Assembly: GCA_009929695.1 (NCBI GenBank)
Contig: RZZW01000001.1
Location: 124,001-188,000 of the forward strand
Direction of reading: 5' to 3'
Length of the DNA stretch: 64,000 nt
DNA from: Clostridia bacterium
Lineage (GTDB): Bacteria; Bacillota; Clostridia; Oscillospirales; Ruminococcaceae
Position 1 is the stretch's first letter. Every line of letters begins with the position of its first letter. Both the position numbers and the translations under genes were made by a program. A model generated the notes under the pieces. It worked only from the letters and a program-made list of their open reading frames with translations, did not search any database and was not told the origin of the DNA. This document shows positions 1 through 7,631 of the stretch, piece after piece.

Positions 1-37
1 TTTAAAATGCTATTATAAAATAAAAACGGAGGAATTT

Positions 38-613
38 ATGAAAAAGCTGCTTGTGGTTGACGCTTGTATTTCGGCGGGAGAGTCGCGGACAAGGGTGTTA
101 TTGGACGCGTTTTTGGAGGCTTGCAACGGGTTTGAAGTGCAGACTATTAACCTAAAGAATAACGCGGTTTGCGCTTTTGACAAGGATATGCTTTTAAAAC
201 GCAACGCGGATATTGCCGCTGATAATTTTGACGGCGAGGAATATAACCTTGCAAAAGCCGTGAAAAGCGCCGATGTGATTGTGCTCGCCGCGCCGTACTG
301 GGATTTGTCGTTTCCGACTGTGGTGAAAGCGTTTATTGAGCACATAATGGTGACTAATTTGACGTTTGGCTACACCGAAACTGGCGTGCGCGGGCTTTGC
401 GGCGCAACGGAATTTGTGTATATCACAACGGCGGGCGGGTTTATCGGCAGACCAAATTTCGGTTTTGATTACCTTGCCGCCATATTTAAAATGCTGGGAA
501 TAAAAAAAGCCCACTGCATAAGCGCAGAGGGGCTTGACATTGCGGGGTTTGATGTTGGCGGCGCAATGGCAAAGACGTGCGAGGAAGTTAAAAAAGCGGC
601 GAACGAGCTGTGA
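38..613 (+). CDS. Flavodoxin-fold NAD(P)H oxidoreductase (AcpD/azoreductase-like)
   Basis: A 191-residue flavodoxin-fold protein of the FMN-dependent NADH:quinone/azo reductase class. The N-terminal strand KKLLVVDACI leads into a phosphate-binding loop with SAGESRTR (residues 12-19). The segment AAPYWDLSFPTVVKAF (84-99) matches the family's APxxNxSxPxxLK region that contacts flavin, and TTAGG (130-134) is the second flavin loop. ATG follows GGAGG by 6 nt, which fixes the start. The gene stands alone, divergent from nothing visible to its left, and is followed by a palindromic repeat. The true substrate (quinone, azo dye or nitro compound) cannot be read from sequence. Confidence 0.85.
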   Translation: MKKLLVVDACISAGESRTRVLLDAFLEACNGFEVQTINLKNNAVCAFDKDMLLKRNADIAADNFDGEEYNLAKAVKSADVIVLAAPYWDLSFPTVVKAFIEHIMVTNLTFGYTETGVRGLCGATEFVYITTAGGFIGRPNFGFDYLAAIFKMLGIKKAHCISAEGLDIAGFDVGGAMAKTCEEVKKAANEL

Positions 614-660
614 TAAAAAGCCCTTGCCATACGGTGCGCTTTTAGCGTGACACCTGAATA

Positions 661-722
661 CGGACGCGCGATGCGCGCCCCTACGAACTCAGTTCAATGT
701 AGGGGCGCACATCGCACGTCCG
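661..722. repeat. GTAGGG-shell palindromic repeat, inverted pair
   Basis: Two inverted copies of the dispersed GTAGGG family: a left copy beginning CGGACGCGCGATGCGCGCC and ending CCCTACG (661-685), and a right copy beginning TGTAGGGGCGCACATCGCAC and ending GTCCG (698-722). Each is internally self-complementary and the two copies also pair with each other. They lie between the oxidoreductase and the convergent S1-domain gene. Confidence 0.8.
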
Positions 723-741
723 TTTATTTTATGCTTTTATT

Positions 742-1164
742 TTAATGTCTGCGCGAATATCCGCCGCCGCGGCGGGCTTCGGTGACGCGTTTCAAATCGG
801 AGATTTTCTCTTCGCTGCGCGTTTTGAACTGGCTCATCATATCCTCAAACGACACAGGGCCTTGCGGCGCGGGCGCTTGGCGCGGCTGCCACACCTTGCC
901 TTGGTCGGCACGCTGCGGGCGCACGGGCTTAGGCTCGCACTTTTTGATTGAAAGCGCAATTTTGCCCTCGGGTGAAACGCTGATGATTTTCACCTTGACC
1001 TCCTGCCCCTCTGACAGAACGTCCGCAAGCTCTTGGATATACTCGTTTGAAACCTCGGAAATATGCACCATACCTGTTTCACCGTCCGGAAGTGAAACGA
1101 AAGCCCCGAACTTTTTCACGCCGGTGACTTTGCCTGTGACGATTGACCCTACCTCAACTGCCAT
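742..1164 (-). CDS. S1 RNA-binding domain protein (YabR/GSP13-like)
   Basis: A 140-residue protein whose first ~75 residues form one S1 OB-fold domain: VGSIVTGKVTGVKKFGAFVSL, then GETGMVHISEVS, then GQEVKVKIISV and GKIALSIKK. This is the arrangement of Bacillus YabR and general stress protein 13, which bind RNA or ribosomes. The C-terminal half is low-complexity, Pro/Gln/Arg-rich and then charged, ending RRGGGYSRRH. It is the last gene of the yabP-yabQ-divIC cluster, where yabR sits in Bacillus and Clostridia. Role in ribosome or RNA metabolism is inferred from family. Confidence 0.88.
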   Translation of the reverse strand: MAVEVGSIVTGKVTGVKKFGAFVSLPDGETGMVHISEVSNEYIQELADVLSEGQEVKVKIISVSPEGKIALSIKKCEPKPVRPQRADQGKVWQPRQAPAPQGPVSFEDMMSQFKTRSEEKISDLKRVTEARRGGGYSRRH

Positions 1165-1210
1165 GTAATGAATAAACCCCTCTTAACTATTATTTCAAAG
1201 CCAAACGGCT

Positions 1211-1510
1211 TTAATTACCCGACATATCGACAAACACGCGCTCATCGGGGCGCGCATAATTAAGCTTTTCGCGTGCGAGACGCTCGTAGTACGAGTTTTC
1301 GTCGTCTGTCTCTATAGTACGCTGAAGCTCTGAAATTTGTGCATTTTGGGTGCTAATCTGCTTTGTCAAGCTTTCAAGCTCGCGGCGCTTTGCCACTATT
1401 TCAACCTGCGCCGAAACAAGCGTGATTACAAGATAAACACACACGACAGCAAGCCCTGCAAAAACTGCGAGCCGTGAAAAACCTATTTGCTTTTTTCTGC
1501 CTGTCGCCAT
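1211..1510 (-). CDS. divIC: Septum formation initiator DivIC/FtsB-like
   Basis: A 99-residue single-pass membrane protein with a short basic cytoplasmic N terminus (MATGRKKQ), a transmembrane helix (residues ~14-34), then an external coiled coil (EIVAKRRELESLTKQIS onward) and a conserved end LAREKLNYARPDERVF. That ending is diagnostic for DivIC/FtsB, which with FtsL and DivIB builds the division septum. It follows yabQ in the order seen across spore-forming Firmicutes, but with a 121-nt gap and its own sigma-A-like promoter (1587-1616), fitting a division gene that must be expressed in vegetative cells. Confidence 0.9.
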   Translation of the reverse strand: MATGRKKQIGFSRLAVFAGLAVVCVYLVITLVSAQVEIVAKRRELESLTKQISTQNAQISELQRTIETDDENSYYERLAREKLNYARPDERVFVDMSGN

Positions 1511-1586
1511 TTACAAATCCTCTGAATACGCTTTTTTAATGCACTCAAAAAAGGGTACACTTCCCCTTAGTATATTGAGTATTAAA

Positions 1587-1616
1587 ATTATACAACACAA
1601 AGCACTGCTTTTGCAA
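1587..1616 (-). promoter_or_regulatory. Sigma-A-type promoter for divIC
   Basis: Read on the minus strand: TTGCAA (1611-1616), an 18-nt spacer and TATAAT (1587-1592), ending about 75 nt upstream of the divIC start. The -10 box is a perfect consensus. It lies in the yabQ-divIC gap and would uncouple divIC from the sporulation genes upstream. Confidence 0.65.
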
Positions 1617-1631
1617 TAGTATTGCCTATTT

Positions 1632-1972
1632 TTAATTGTGTTTTTTTCGTTTAGGGCGGCGAATTACACGATAAATGCGATTTTCGAGCCGAAATATCGG
1701 CATAAGTAAGGTTTTTTGCGCCGCGATGTATCCGCAAAGCATTGGAACAAGCGTAAATATGCGCACTGTCGGGTAGGCGAAAATGCTGTGCACGGCGCTT
1801 TTATAAAAAAAGCCGCGAACGCGAACACGAGAATGTCGCAGACAGTGCACGCCACTTTTCCGCCGCCTGTAAAAAGGCGCAGCAGCCTATACAAAACCGC
1901 CGTGAGCGCGCCTGCACCCGCCGCGAGCAATGCGTCGCGCAAGGCGGGCGCAAGCGTTACATTGGCCGCCAT
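1632..1972 (-). CDS. yabQ: YabQ-like spore cortex protein, split by a -1 frameshift
   Basis: The 5' part encodes a hydrophobic N terminus with DALLAAGAGALTAVLYRLLR and CDILVFAFAAFF, as in YabQ, a membrane protein needed for spore cortex formation. In frame 0 the reading then becomes non-membrane (KAPCTAFSPTRQ). The -1 frame continues with YKSAVHSIFAYPTVRIF and a basic end RVIRRPKRKKHN, which is the expected YabQ C terminus. The frames join at seven T (plus-strand A run 1805-1811). One extra T would restore a ~113-residue protein. Start ATG overlaps the yabP stop (TGATG). It may be an assembly indel, a real mutation or slippage. Confidence 0.75.
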
Positions 1973-2259
1973 CAGCGTGTGGCGCGCTTAAACAAAGAGC
2001 CGCGCTCTCTTTGCTGTGCGGTGTATTGCAAAAATTCTATGCTGCCGCCAATGCGCACCTCGCCAGTCTGCACCGAAAGCTCGCTGACGGTGATGTCCTG
2101 ACCGCCTATCGTCAGCGTGCCAAACGGCGTTTCAAGCGACGCCGCGGCGCTATCGTAGGAGATTATGCGGTTTATGCCTGTGGCAACAAGCGTTTTGCGG
2201 TTTTCAAGCGTTACAGTGTGCGGCTTTTTCTGCGTATCGGCTGTCTCACGTATATCCAT
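1972..2259 (-). CDS. yabP: Sporulation protein YabP
   Basis: A 95-residue YabP-family protein. Motifs are HTVTLENRKTLVATGINRI near residues 14-32 and a repeated short beta pattern TPFGTLTIGGQDITVSEL then VRIGGSIEFLQYT. YabP is a mother-cell protein required for spore development, and it always precedes yabQ. ATG at 2259 follows GGGGAGG by 6 nt; an in-frame TTG upstream would place the start inside the RBS and is rejected. The stop overlaps the yabQ start. The S4-domain gene that usually precedes yabP is absent here, with tcdA in its place. Confidence 0.9.
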   Translation of the reverse strand: MDIRETADTQKKPHTVTLENRKTLVATGINRIISYDSAAASLETPFGTLTIGGQDITVSELSVQTGEVRIGGSIEFLQYTAQQRERGSLFKRATR

Positions 2260-2294
2260 GAAAACACCTCCCCACAAAAGGATATGCCTGCGGC

Positions 2295-2370
2295 AAAGAA
2301 AAAAGAAGAGAGAAGAAAGAAAATTGCGTTAGCTCCCCACTTTTCTTTCTTCTTTCTTCTATCTTCTTTT
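2295..2370. repeat. Purine-arm palindromic element, copy 1
   Basis: A long imperfect palindrome: a purine arm (AAGAAGAGAGAAGAAAGAAA within 2295-2323) and a pyrimidine arm (TTTTCTTTCTTCTTTCTTCT within 2341-2370) around a short loop GCGTTAGCTCC. It fills the gap between tcdA and yabP on the same strand and could act as a terminator or processing hairpin. At least six relatives occur in the window. Confidence 0.75.
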
Positions 2371-2374
2371 ATAT

Positions 2375-3085
2375 CTATTTTTCAATTAACAGCGCTTTCA
2401 CCACTTCCCCCGCCATAATAAACCCCGCCACCGGTGGAACCCACGGGACGCTGCCGGGGGTGGTGCGGCGGCCGCCCTCTTGGGGGATATTGACGAGCGG
2501 CTGCATTGCAGGCTCGCTGCTGTAGAGCACCTTTAAATGCATTATGCCGCGCTTTTTAAGCTCCTTGCGAAGTATGCGCGCGAGCGGGTCGGTGTGTGTT
2601 TTTGAGATATCCGTAACCTCAAAGCGCGTTGGGTCGAGCTTATTTCCGCAGCCCAGCGCCGTGATGATGGGCACGCCTAGAGCCGTGGCGCGCTCTATAA
2701 GCTCAAGCTTGGCGCTTACGGTGTCTATCGCGTCGATGATATAGTCAAAGCTTGAAAGGTCGATTTCGGCGGCATTCTCTGGCAGATAGAACATCTCGAG
2801 CGCCGTCACATTTGCGTCCGGATTTATGCTCAATATCCTGTTTTTTGCCGCTTCGGCTTTATTTTGACCGACATTTAAGGTCAGTGCAAGGAGCTGTCTG
2901 TTGAGGTTTGACTGCGACACAAAATCGTTGTCAATCACTGTGACAGAGCCAATTCCCGCGCGTGCAAGAACCTCTATCGCACCCCCTCCGACACCCCCTG
3001 CACCGAACACCGCAACATGTGCCTGCGAGAGCGTTTTTGTCGAATTTTGACCGAGAAGCAGTTCTGTGCGTTCAAAAGCACTCAT
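2375..3085 (-). CDS. tcdA: tRNA threonylcarbamoyladenosine dehydratase TcdA (CsdL-like)
   Basis: A 236-residue E1-like (ThiF/MoeB/HesA) enzyme. The Rossmann nucleotide loop is GAGGVGG (29-35) and the E1 signature NLNRQ follows near residue 61. DAIDTVSAKLELI and ALGCGNKLDPTRFEVTDI are characteristic of TcdA, which uses ATP to cyclise t6A at position 37 of ANN-decoding tRNAs. The length is slightly shorter than E. coli TcdA (268) because the C-terminal membrane segment is reduced. The assignment to TcdA rather than a ThiF/MoeB activator rests on this motif set and the absence of a partner sulfur carrier. Confidence 0.87.
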   Translation of the reverse strand: MSAFERTELLLGQNSTKTLSQAHVAVFGAGGVGGGAIEVLARAGIGSVTVIDNDFVSQSNLNRQLLALTLNVGQNKAEAAKNRILSINPDANVTALEMFYLPENAAEIDLSSFDYIIDAIDTVSAKLELIERATALGVPIITALGCGNKLDPTRFEVTDISKTHTDPLARILRKELKKRGIMHLKVLYSSEPAMQPLVNIPQEGGRRTTPGSVPWVPPVAGFIMAGEVVKALLIEK

Positions 3086-3424
3086 TATTTATGTTTCTCC
3101 TTTTATTTAAATATAAGATTATTAACAATAATATCGCACTTTTTTCCTATATGCAACACATCTACTGTGTACAATTTATGAATAAGATACTAATAAATTA
3201 TAGCCGTTTATGCTAAAAAACACGTCTAATTTTACATTTTAACGCTGTGAACTACCCTACACAAAAGTTTTTTTCATTTATGATGAGAAAGATTGAAAAA
3301 GTGTTGCTTTCCTACGGTCAAAAGTGTCATAATAGTTAAATATGGTATGACTGAATATTAACGTGGTGTACGCCCGCGTTTTATTGCTTCATTTATTTCT
3401 TAAGTAAAACAGAGGTAAAATTAT
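3086..3424. other. Intergenic region between divergent tcdA and XRE regulator
   Basis: About 340 nt with no convincing gene. It is AT-rich. A weak TTGCTT and CATAAT pair around 3305-3335 could be the promoter of the XRE regulator, but the spacing is not ideal. No hairpin terminator or riboswitch was recognised. Confidence 0.4.
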
Positions 3425-3943
3425 ATGTTTCAGGTAGTTGTTAAAGAATTGCGCGAGAGCGCAGGCTATTCCCAGACCAATTTTGCAAAGGCACTTGGTG
3501 TTTCGCAGTCCACAGTAGGTATGTGGGAGTCCGGCAGGAACAAGCCCACCTACTCTATGCTTGTTAAAATCGCAAATACTCTTGGCGTTTCTCTCGGATA
3601 TTTGCTCGACGAGAGCAACGACGTGCTTGCAGGCGCCGCACAGGGCTCAAGCAAGGCCGAGATCAAGCGCATAGCTATGCCTGACTCAAGCTTGTCTCCG
3701 GAGATACATTCAGGCGACGTTTTGCTGTGCTCTCCATGCAATAAGTTCATAAATGGCAAAATTATGGCGTTCAAACGCGATGGTTCTATCATCGTGCGCA
3801 AGATTAGCTTTGAAAACGACATGTATTTGGCTCTTGGCTTCTCTCCGAGCGCTTTGCCCATCATCATTACAAATGATATGCTTGAAAAAGGTGAAATTCA
3901 AGTTGTCGGCCACGTCATCGAGATGCGCCGCAAGTGCCGCTAA
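3425..3943 (+). CDS. XRE-type helix-turn-helix regulator with S24 (LexA/CI-like) C-terminal domain
   Basis: A 172-residue protein. Residues 5-60 form a Cro/CI helix-turn-helix (YSQTNFAKALGVSQSTVGMW, then YSMLVKIANTLGVSLGYLL). Residues ~90-170 resemble the S24 peptidase fold: SLSPEIHSGDVLL aligns with the nucleophile motif SMxPxIxxGD. The partner lysine position reads IVRKI, so the usual VKR lysine appears replaced by Arg with Lys beside it. An Ala-Gly pair lies in the linker (LAGAA). It may be a repressor that is not autocleaved. AGAGGT precedes ATG. A strong terminator follows. Confidence 0.8.
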   Translation: MFQVVVKELRESAGYSQTNFAKALGVSQSTVGMWESGRNKPTYSMLVKIANTLGVSLGYLLDESNDVLAGAAQGSSKAEIKRIAMPDSSLSPEIHSGDVLLCSPCNKFINGKIMAFKRDGSIIVRKISFENDMYLALGFSPSALPIIITNDMLEKGEIQVVGHVIEMRRKCR

Positions 3944-3967
3944 TATCAATATTTTACTATAAACTTA

Positions 3968-3996
3968 GCTGCCGCAATTTTTGCGGCAGCTTTTTT
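3968..3996 (+). terminator. Rho-independent terminator of the XRE regulator
   Basis: Perfect 10-bp stem GCTGCCGCAA / TTGCGGCAGC with a 3-nt loop, followed directly by TTTTTT. Confidence 0.93.
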
Positions 3997-4024
3997 GTGG
4001 TGTCGGTGCGGGGCTGTTGGTTAT

Positions 4025-4190
4025 CGGGCGATTCGTGAATCGCCCCTACGCGCTTTGCCGGATTGTACGGCATCACTATAATTGTGAAACGTGTATTGTA
4101 GGGGCGGATATTATCCGCCCGTGTTGGTTTGCGCAAATTTGCGGCAATGCGCAGGTGGTAGGTTTTCGGGCGGATAATATCCGCCCCTAC
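4025..4190. repeat. Three GTAGGG-shell palindromes in tandem
   Basis: Copy 1 is 4025-4050 with core GGGCGATTCGTGAATCGCCC then CTACG. Copy 2 is 4097-4121, TGTAGGGGCGGATATTATCC in the opposite orientation. Copy 3 is 4167-4190, GGGCGGATAATATCCGCCCC then TAC. Copies 2 and 3 form an inverted pair with the same core; copy 1 has a different core. The TAC of copy 3, read on the minus strand, provides the TAG stop of the TtcA-like gene (4187-4189). Confidence 0.85.
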
Positions 4191-5020
4191 GTAAACCCCT
4201 CCAAAAAGCTGTGCTTCTCGCCATCCTTTGTATAACCTAGCACAGTGTTTAAATTTACGTTTTCCATTGAGCGGAAGATGCGCACGTCCACCTGCGGGTT
4301 TTCTAAGCGGAGCTGTTTCAAAAGGCGTTTGGTGGCGGCGCGTGCTCCGGCGTTTTCTTTGGCGGGGTTGCGCTCCGTCATGCGGCAGGCGCAGGCTAGG
4401 AACGTCAAATCGTTATATTTGCGCCACGATATAACGTCCTCCTCGCGCACTAAATACAGCGGGCGTATAAGCTGCATGCCGCTGTAATTTTGGCTTTTGA
4501 GCTTCGGCGGCATCGTCTTAATTTCCGCGCCCCAAAGCATGCTCATGAGCGTTGTCTCGATGACGTCGTCGAAATGGTGGCCGAGCGCAATTTTGTTGCA
4601 GCCGAGCATCTGTGCGTTTTTATAGAGGTATCCACGCCGCATTCTGGCGCAGAGATAGCACGGATTTTTGTCAATATTATCCACTGACGCAAATATTTCG
4701 CTATCAAAAACGTGCAGAGGTATCCCCATTTGCTGTGCATTTTGTATAATCAAATCGCGATTTTCGGGCTTATAGCCGGGGTCCATGCAAATAAATTCAA
4801 GCTCAAATGGCACGTCGGAGTGTTTTTTAAGCTGCTGCATGCATTTTGCTAGCAAAAAGCTGTCCTTGCCGCCTGAAATGCAGACAGCTATTTTATCGCC
4901 CGCTTCAATCAGCTTATAATCCTTGCACGCGCCGATGAAGCGCTGCCAAATTGTCTTTTCGTACTTTTTTATTATGCTGCGCTCGATTGCTGTTTGGCGT
5001 TCAAATTCGCGTTTTTCCAT
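4187..5020 (-). CDS. TtcA-like tRNA 2-thiolation protein (PP-loop ATPase)
   Basis: A 277-residue protein with the N-type ATP pyrophosphatase loop SGGKDS near residue 50. CYLC (NPCYLCARMRR) follows in the middle and CACRM lies later, giving the CxxC plus third Cys that bind an iron-sulfur cluster in TtcA. TtcA inserts sulfur at C32 of tRNA. ATG at 5020 shares one base with the stop of the upstream phosphodiesterase (TAATG), indicating translational coupling; a GTG four codons upstream is possible. The TAG stop lies within a dispersed palindrome. Firmicute relatives of unknown tRNA specificity exist, so the target is not certain. Confidence 0.85.
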   Translation of the reverse strand: MEKREFERQTAIERSIIKKYEKTIWQRFIGACKDYKLIEAGDKIAVCISGGKDSFLLAKCMQQLKKHSDVPFELEFICMDPGYKPENRDLIIQNAQQMGIPLHVFDSEIFASVDNIDKNPCYLCARMRRGYLYKNAQMLGCNKIALGHHFDDVIETTLMSMLWGAEIKTMPPKLKSQNYSGMQLIRPLYLVREEDVISWRKYNDLTFLACACRMTERNPAKENAGARAATKRLLKQLRLENPQVDVRIFRSMENVNLNTVLGYTKDGEKHSFLEGFT

Positions 5021-5565
5021 TATTTCACGCACACCTGTTCAAGCGTTTCGCCAGCGAGGGTTTTTGTTGTGAAAACGCCGTCCTCGTATATCATATAGCT
5101 GTGCACGCCGTCGCCCTTTGGCAGTGAAATGCTGCCCGGATTGAAGAAAAAGTAGTCTCCCCTGTTCGCTGCGACGCGCAGATGTGTGTGGCCGTGAATA
5201 AGAATATCGCCTTTGCCGAGCGCGGGCATTGCGTCCTCGTTGAAAACGTGACCGTGCGTGACGAAAACCATGTGCCCGTCGAGCCAAAGTATGGCGTAAT
5301 CAGCCATTATCGGAAATTCGAGCACCATTTGGTCGACCTCTGCGTCGCAGTTTCCGCGCACGGCTAAAATTTCGCTTTTCATGCTGTTTAAAATTGCGAT
5401 GACCTCTTTCGGGGCGTAATTTTCGGGCAGGTCGTTGCGGGGGCCGTGATACAGCAAATCGCCTAGCAAAATAAGCTTTTCGGCCTTTTCCGACGCGTAA
5501 ATGTCCCTCATTATTTCGGCATATTTTGCCGAGCCGTGGATATCGCTTGCAAACATTAATTTCAT
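5020..5565 (-). CDS. YfcE-like metallophosphoesterase
   Basis: A 181-residue calcineurin-like phosphodiesterase of the YfcE/MJ0936 type. All metal-binding motifs are present in order: SDIHG (8-12), GDLLYHG (36-42), RGNCD (71-75), THGH (103-106) and HGHTH (124-128). The family hydrolyses phosphodiesters such as 2',3'-cyclic nucleotides or artificial substrates. It overlaps the TtcA-like gene by one base, so both are likely one transcript. The physiological substrate is unknown. Confidence 0.9.
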   Translation of the reverse strand: MKLMFASDIHGSAKYAEIMRDIYASEKAEKLILLGDLLYHGPRNDLPENYAPKEVIAILNSMKSEILAVRGNCDAEVDQMVLEFPIMADYAILWLDGHMVFVTHGHVFNEDAMPALGKGDILIHGHTHLRVAANRGDYFFFNPGSISLPKGDGVHSYMIYEDGVFTTKTLAGETLEQVCVK

Positions 5566-5591
5566 TTAAATCAACCTCTATATTAAAAATT

Positions 5592-7490
5592 TTATGCTAC
5601 TTTGTAAATTATGCAGCTCTCGTTTTCAAAGGCGGGGGCAGCGTCTTTGTAGCCTTCTTGTCGTTTTGGGCGCGAGATTAAAAGGTAGTCGATGCCGTTT
5701 TGTTTAGCTATCGCAAAGGCTTCTTCGGCGGTGTCACAGGTGAAAATTTTGTCGCTGACTTCCTCTAAATTATGACGCAGCGTACTATATTCGACGCTGT
5801 AATCCATCGCGTAGCGCCAGCCCTCGACAAATGCCTGTCTGCCACTTATGGCGGTGTAGTAGTGCCACGTACCGTCGGCGGCGTCGAGCGCTTTGCCGTT
5901 GCGGTTTGTGGCGAAAATTTCATCTGTGCGCATATTATCGCGCAGCCACATTGCGGCGGCTTCGTCTGCGGTGGTGACTGTCTGCTCGGTATACGGATAC
6001 TCGGGGCGCAGGCCGCCGCAGCGCAGGTATATCTGCACGCCTGTGCGCATATCGCCCGCGAGCGAATACGCCGTCAAGCACACCGACAAGGCGGCGAGGG
6101 CGCACGCTGTGATTTTGACCGGTTTATTTTTCAAAAGCTGCCTTGCGTCGAGCGCGCAAAACCACATAAACATGATTGCCGCGAGGAGAAAATACGTCTG
6201 TGACGCAGAGTAATGATTGAACAAAAAATACGCGCAAACGCCGCCGACAACCGCCGCGTTGACCATAAGGCGTGAGACGGAGAGCGTGCCGAACGACTTA
6301 AAGCTTAAGAAAAGGCTTGCGATATACGCCGCAAAGCCGAGCGGCAGCCACAAAATCAGCGTTTTTGGTATGTTTAAAAAGCTTTGCCAAATTTGAAAAA
6401 CAAGGTTATTTATCGCGCCGCTGTACAAGAGCACCCAGCACGCTGCCAATATTGCCGCAGAAATTCCGCACAGCAAAAATGCGCCGCCGCAGAGCTTTTT
6501 GTGCACGATGGAATGCACACATGCCGCGGCAAAAAGCGCAAGAAGCAGCAAAATGCCGTAAAGATTTTTGCTCATTAAAAGCACGCCCATACAGACTGCA
6601 AACGCGGCGGCGGCTTTGAAATTAAGCTTAAAGCCTATTTTTTCAAGCGAGAAAATAATATAAAGCGCGGTGCAGCACACGGCTTCTGCCATTATCACGC
6701 CGTTGTTGTTGCGCAAAAGATTTATTGTCACCTGCGAATTAAGCCCGTTGCAGACGAGCATTAAAAGCGGCAGCCACGGCGCTAGACGCGAGCCATGCGA
6801 ATACTCCTTTGCCGCCGCGTATACGGCGCAGACGAACACTAAGAGCAAGACAGGATAGTTATAATAAATCGCCGCGTCATATGTAAGAATGTTGCCTGTA
6901 TAGGCGACAAGGCCTGGCAGAGCGTCGGCAAGCCAGTGGTAATGAAGCGTGCCTCCGGCAGCTCTTATATCGGCAAACGGTGCGCCGAGTGATGCAGCAG
7001 CGCCATTTCCTACACTCCACATCATATCCTGATGATACGTCATATTGCCTGCGGAGCTTGCGTGCGCAAAGCCTAGCACGCCGAGGAACACATAGACAAA
7101 AAACCCACACGCTAGCGCTAAATTGATGGCAGTGTGAACGCTTTCGGCTTTAAATTTCCGCTTTGCCTTTGCGCATTTTACAATATAAATTACAGCTAAA
7201 ATAGCGGGAATTATGAAAACCGTTTTAGGATATGCGCCGAATGCCATGTAGCAGACGGCGTAAATGCCTGTGCCGAGCGAAAACGCGCACGCTAGCTTTG
7301 CCGCGCCGTGTGCATTTGGCAAAAGCGTCTCGCAGATAAGCACACCCGGCATAAAAACGAGCAGAGCCATGAGCGCAAAATAAAGCGTCATCGCCGCCAT
7401 ACTGCCGCCCGCAAGCTGAACGCACGCGGCGTAAAAAATCGCCGTGAGCACGAGCGCTAATTTTGAAAATAAGTTTAGTTTTGCTTTCAT
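5592..7490 (-). CDS. Large polytopic membrane protein, GT-C glycosyltransferase-like
   Basis: A 632-residue protein with about 13 hydrophobic segments and a soluble C-terminal domain (from ~500: VTTADEAAAMWLRDNMRTDEI and LISRPKRQEGYKD). An aromatic/acidic first-loop stretch (TYHQDMMWSVGN, ~150; LHYHWLADALPG, ~180) and this topology resemble GT-C lipid-phosphate-sugar transferases, but I do not recognise the exact family. It lies in the same direction as SGNH and MBOAT genes upstream, suggesting glycan assembly or modification at the cell surface. That link is inference. Confidence 0.6.
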   Translation of the reverse strand: MKAKLNLFSKLALVLTAIFYAACVQLAGGSMAAMTLYFALMALLVFMPGVLICETLLPNAHGAAKLACAFSLGTGIYAVCYMAFGAYPKTVFIIPAILAVIYIVKCAKAKRKFKAESVHTAINLALACGFFVYVFLGVLGFAHASSAGNMTYHQDMMWSVGNGAAASLGAPFADIRAAGGTLHYHWLADALPGLVAYTGNILTYDAAIYYNYPVLLLVFVCAVYAAAKEYSHGSRLAPWLPLLMLVCNGLNSQVTINLLRNNNGVIMAEAVCCTALYIIFSLEKIGFKLNFKAAAAFAVCMGVLLMSKNLYGILLLLALFAAACVHSIVHKKLCGGAFLLCGISAAILAACWVLLYSGAINNLVFQIWQSFLNIPKTLILWLPLGFAAYIASLFLSFKSFGTLSVSRLMVNAAVVGGVCAYFLFNHYSASQTYFLLAAIMFMWFCALDARQLLKNKPVKITACALAALSVCLTAYSLAGDMRTGVQIYLRCGGLRPEYPYTEQTVTTADEAAAMWLRDNMRTDEIFATNRNGKALDAADGTWHYYTAISGRQAFVEGWRYAMDYSVEYSTLRHNLEEVSDKIFTCDTAEEAFAIAKQNGIDYLLISRPKRQEGYKDAAPAFENESCIIYKVA

Positions 7491-7543
7491 ATGCTCTCCT
7501 TGCGTATGAGTTTAATTGGATCGGGCGATGCCCGCATCACTAT

Positions 7544-7613
7544 CGGGAGGCGAAACGCCTCCCCTACATGCTTACCCCGAAGCCGATTGTAGGGGACGGG
7601 TTTCCCGTCCCGC
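7544..7613. repeat. GTAGGG-shell palindromes, two different cores
   Basis: A left copy with core GGGAGGCGAAACGCCTCCCC then TACAT (7544-7569) and a right copy TGTAGGGGACGGGTTTCCCG then TCCCGC (7588-7613). The shell is conserved but the two cores (AGGCG and ACGGG stems) differ. They sit between the GT-C-like and SGNH genes. Confidence 0.85.
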
Positions 7614-7631
7614 ATACGAATTGCGCAAGCC

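Noticed and set aside
1716..2418. Plus-strand frames across yabQ/yabP
   Set aside because: Basic low-complexity shadows; the minus-strand sporulation genes explain the sequence.
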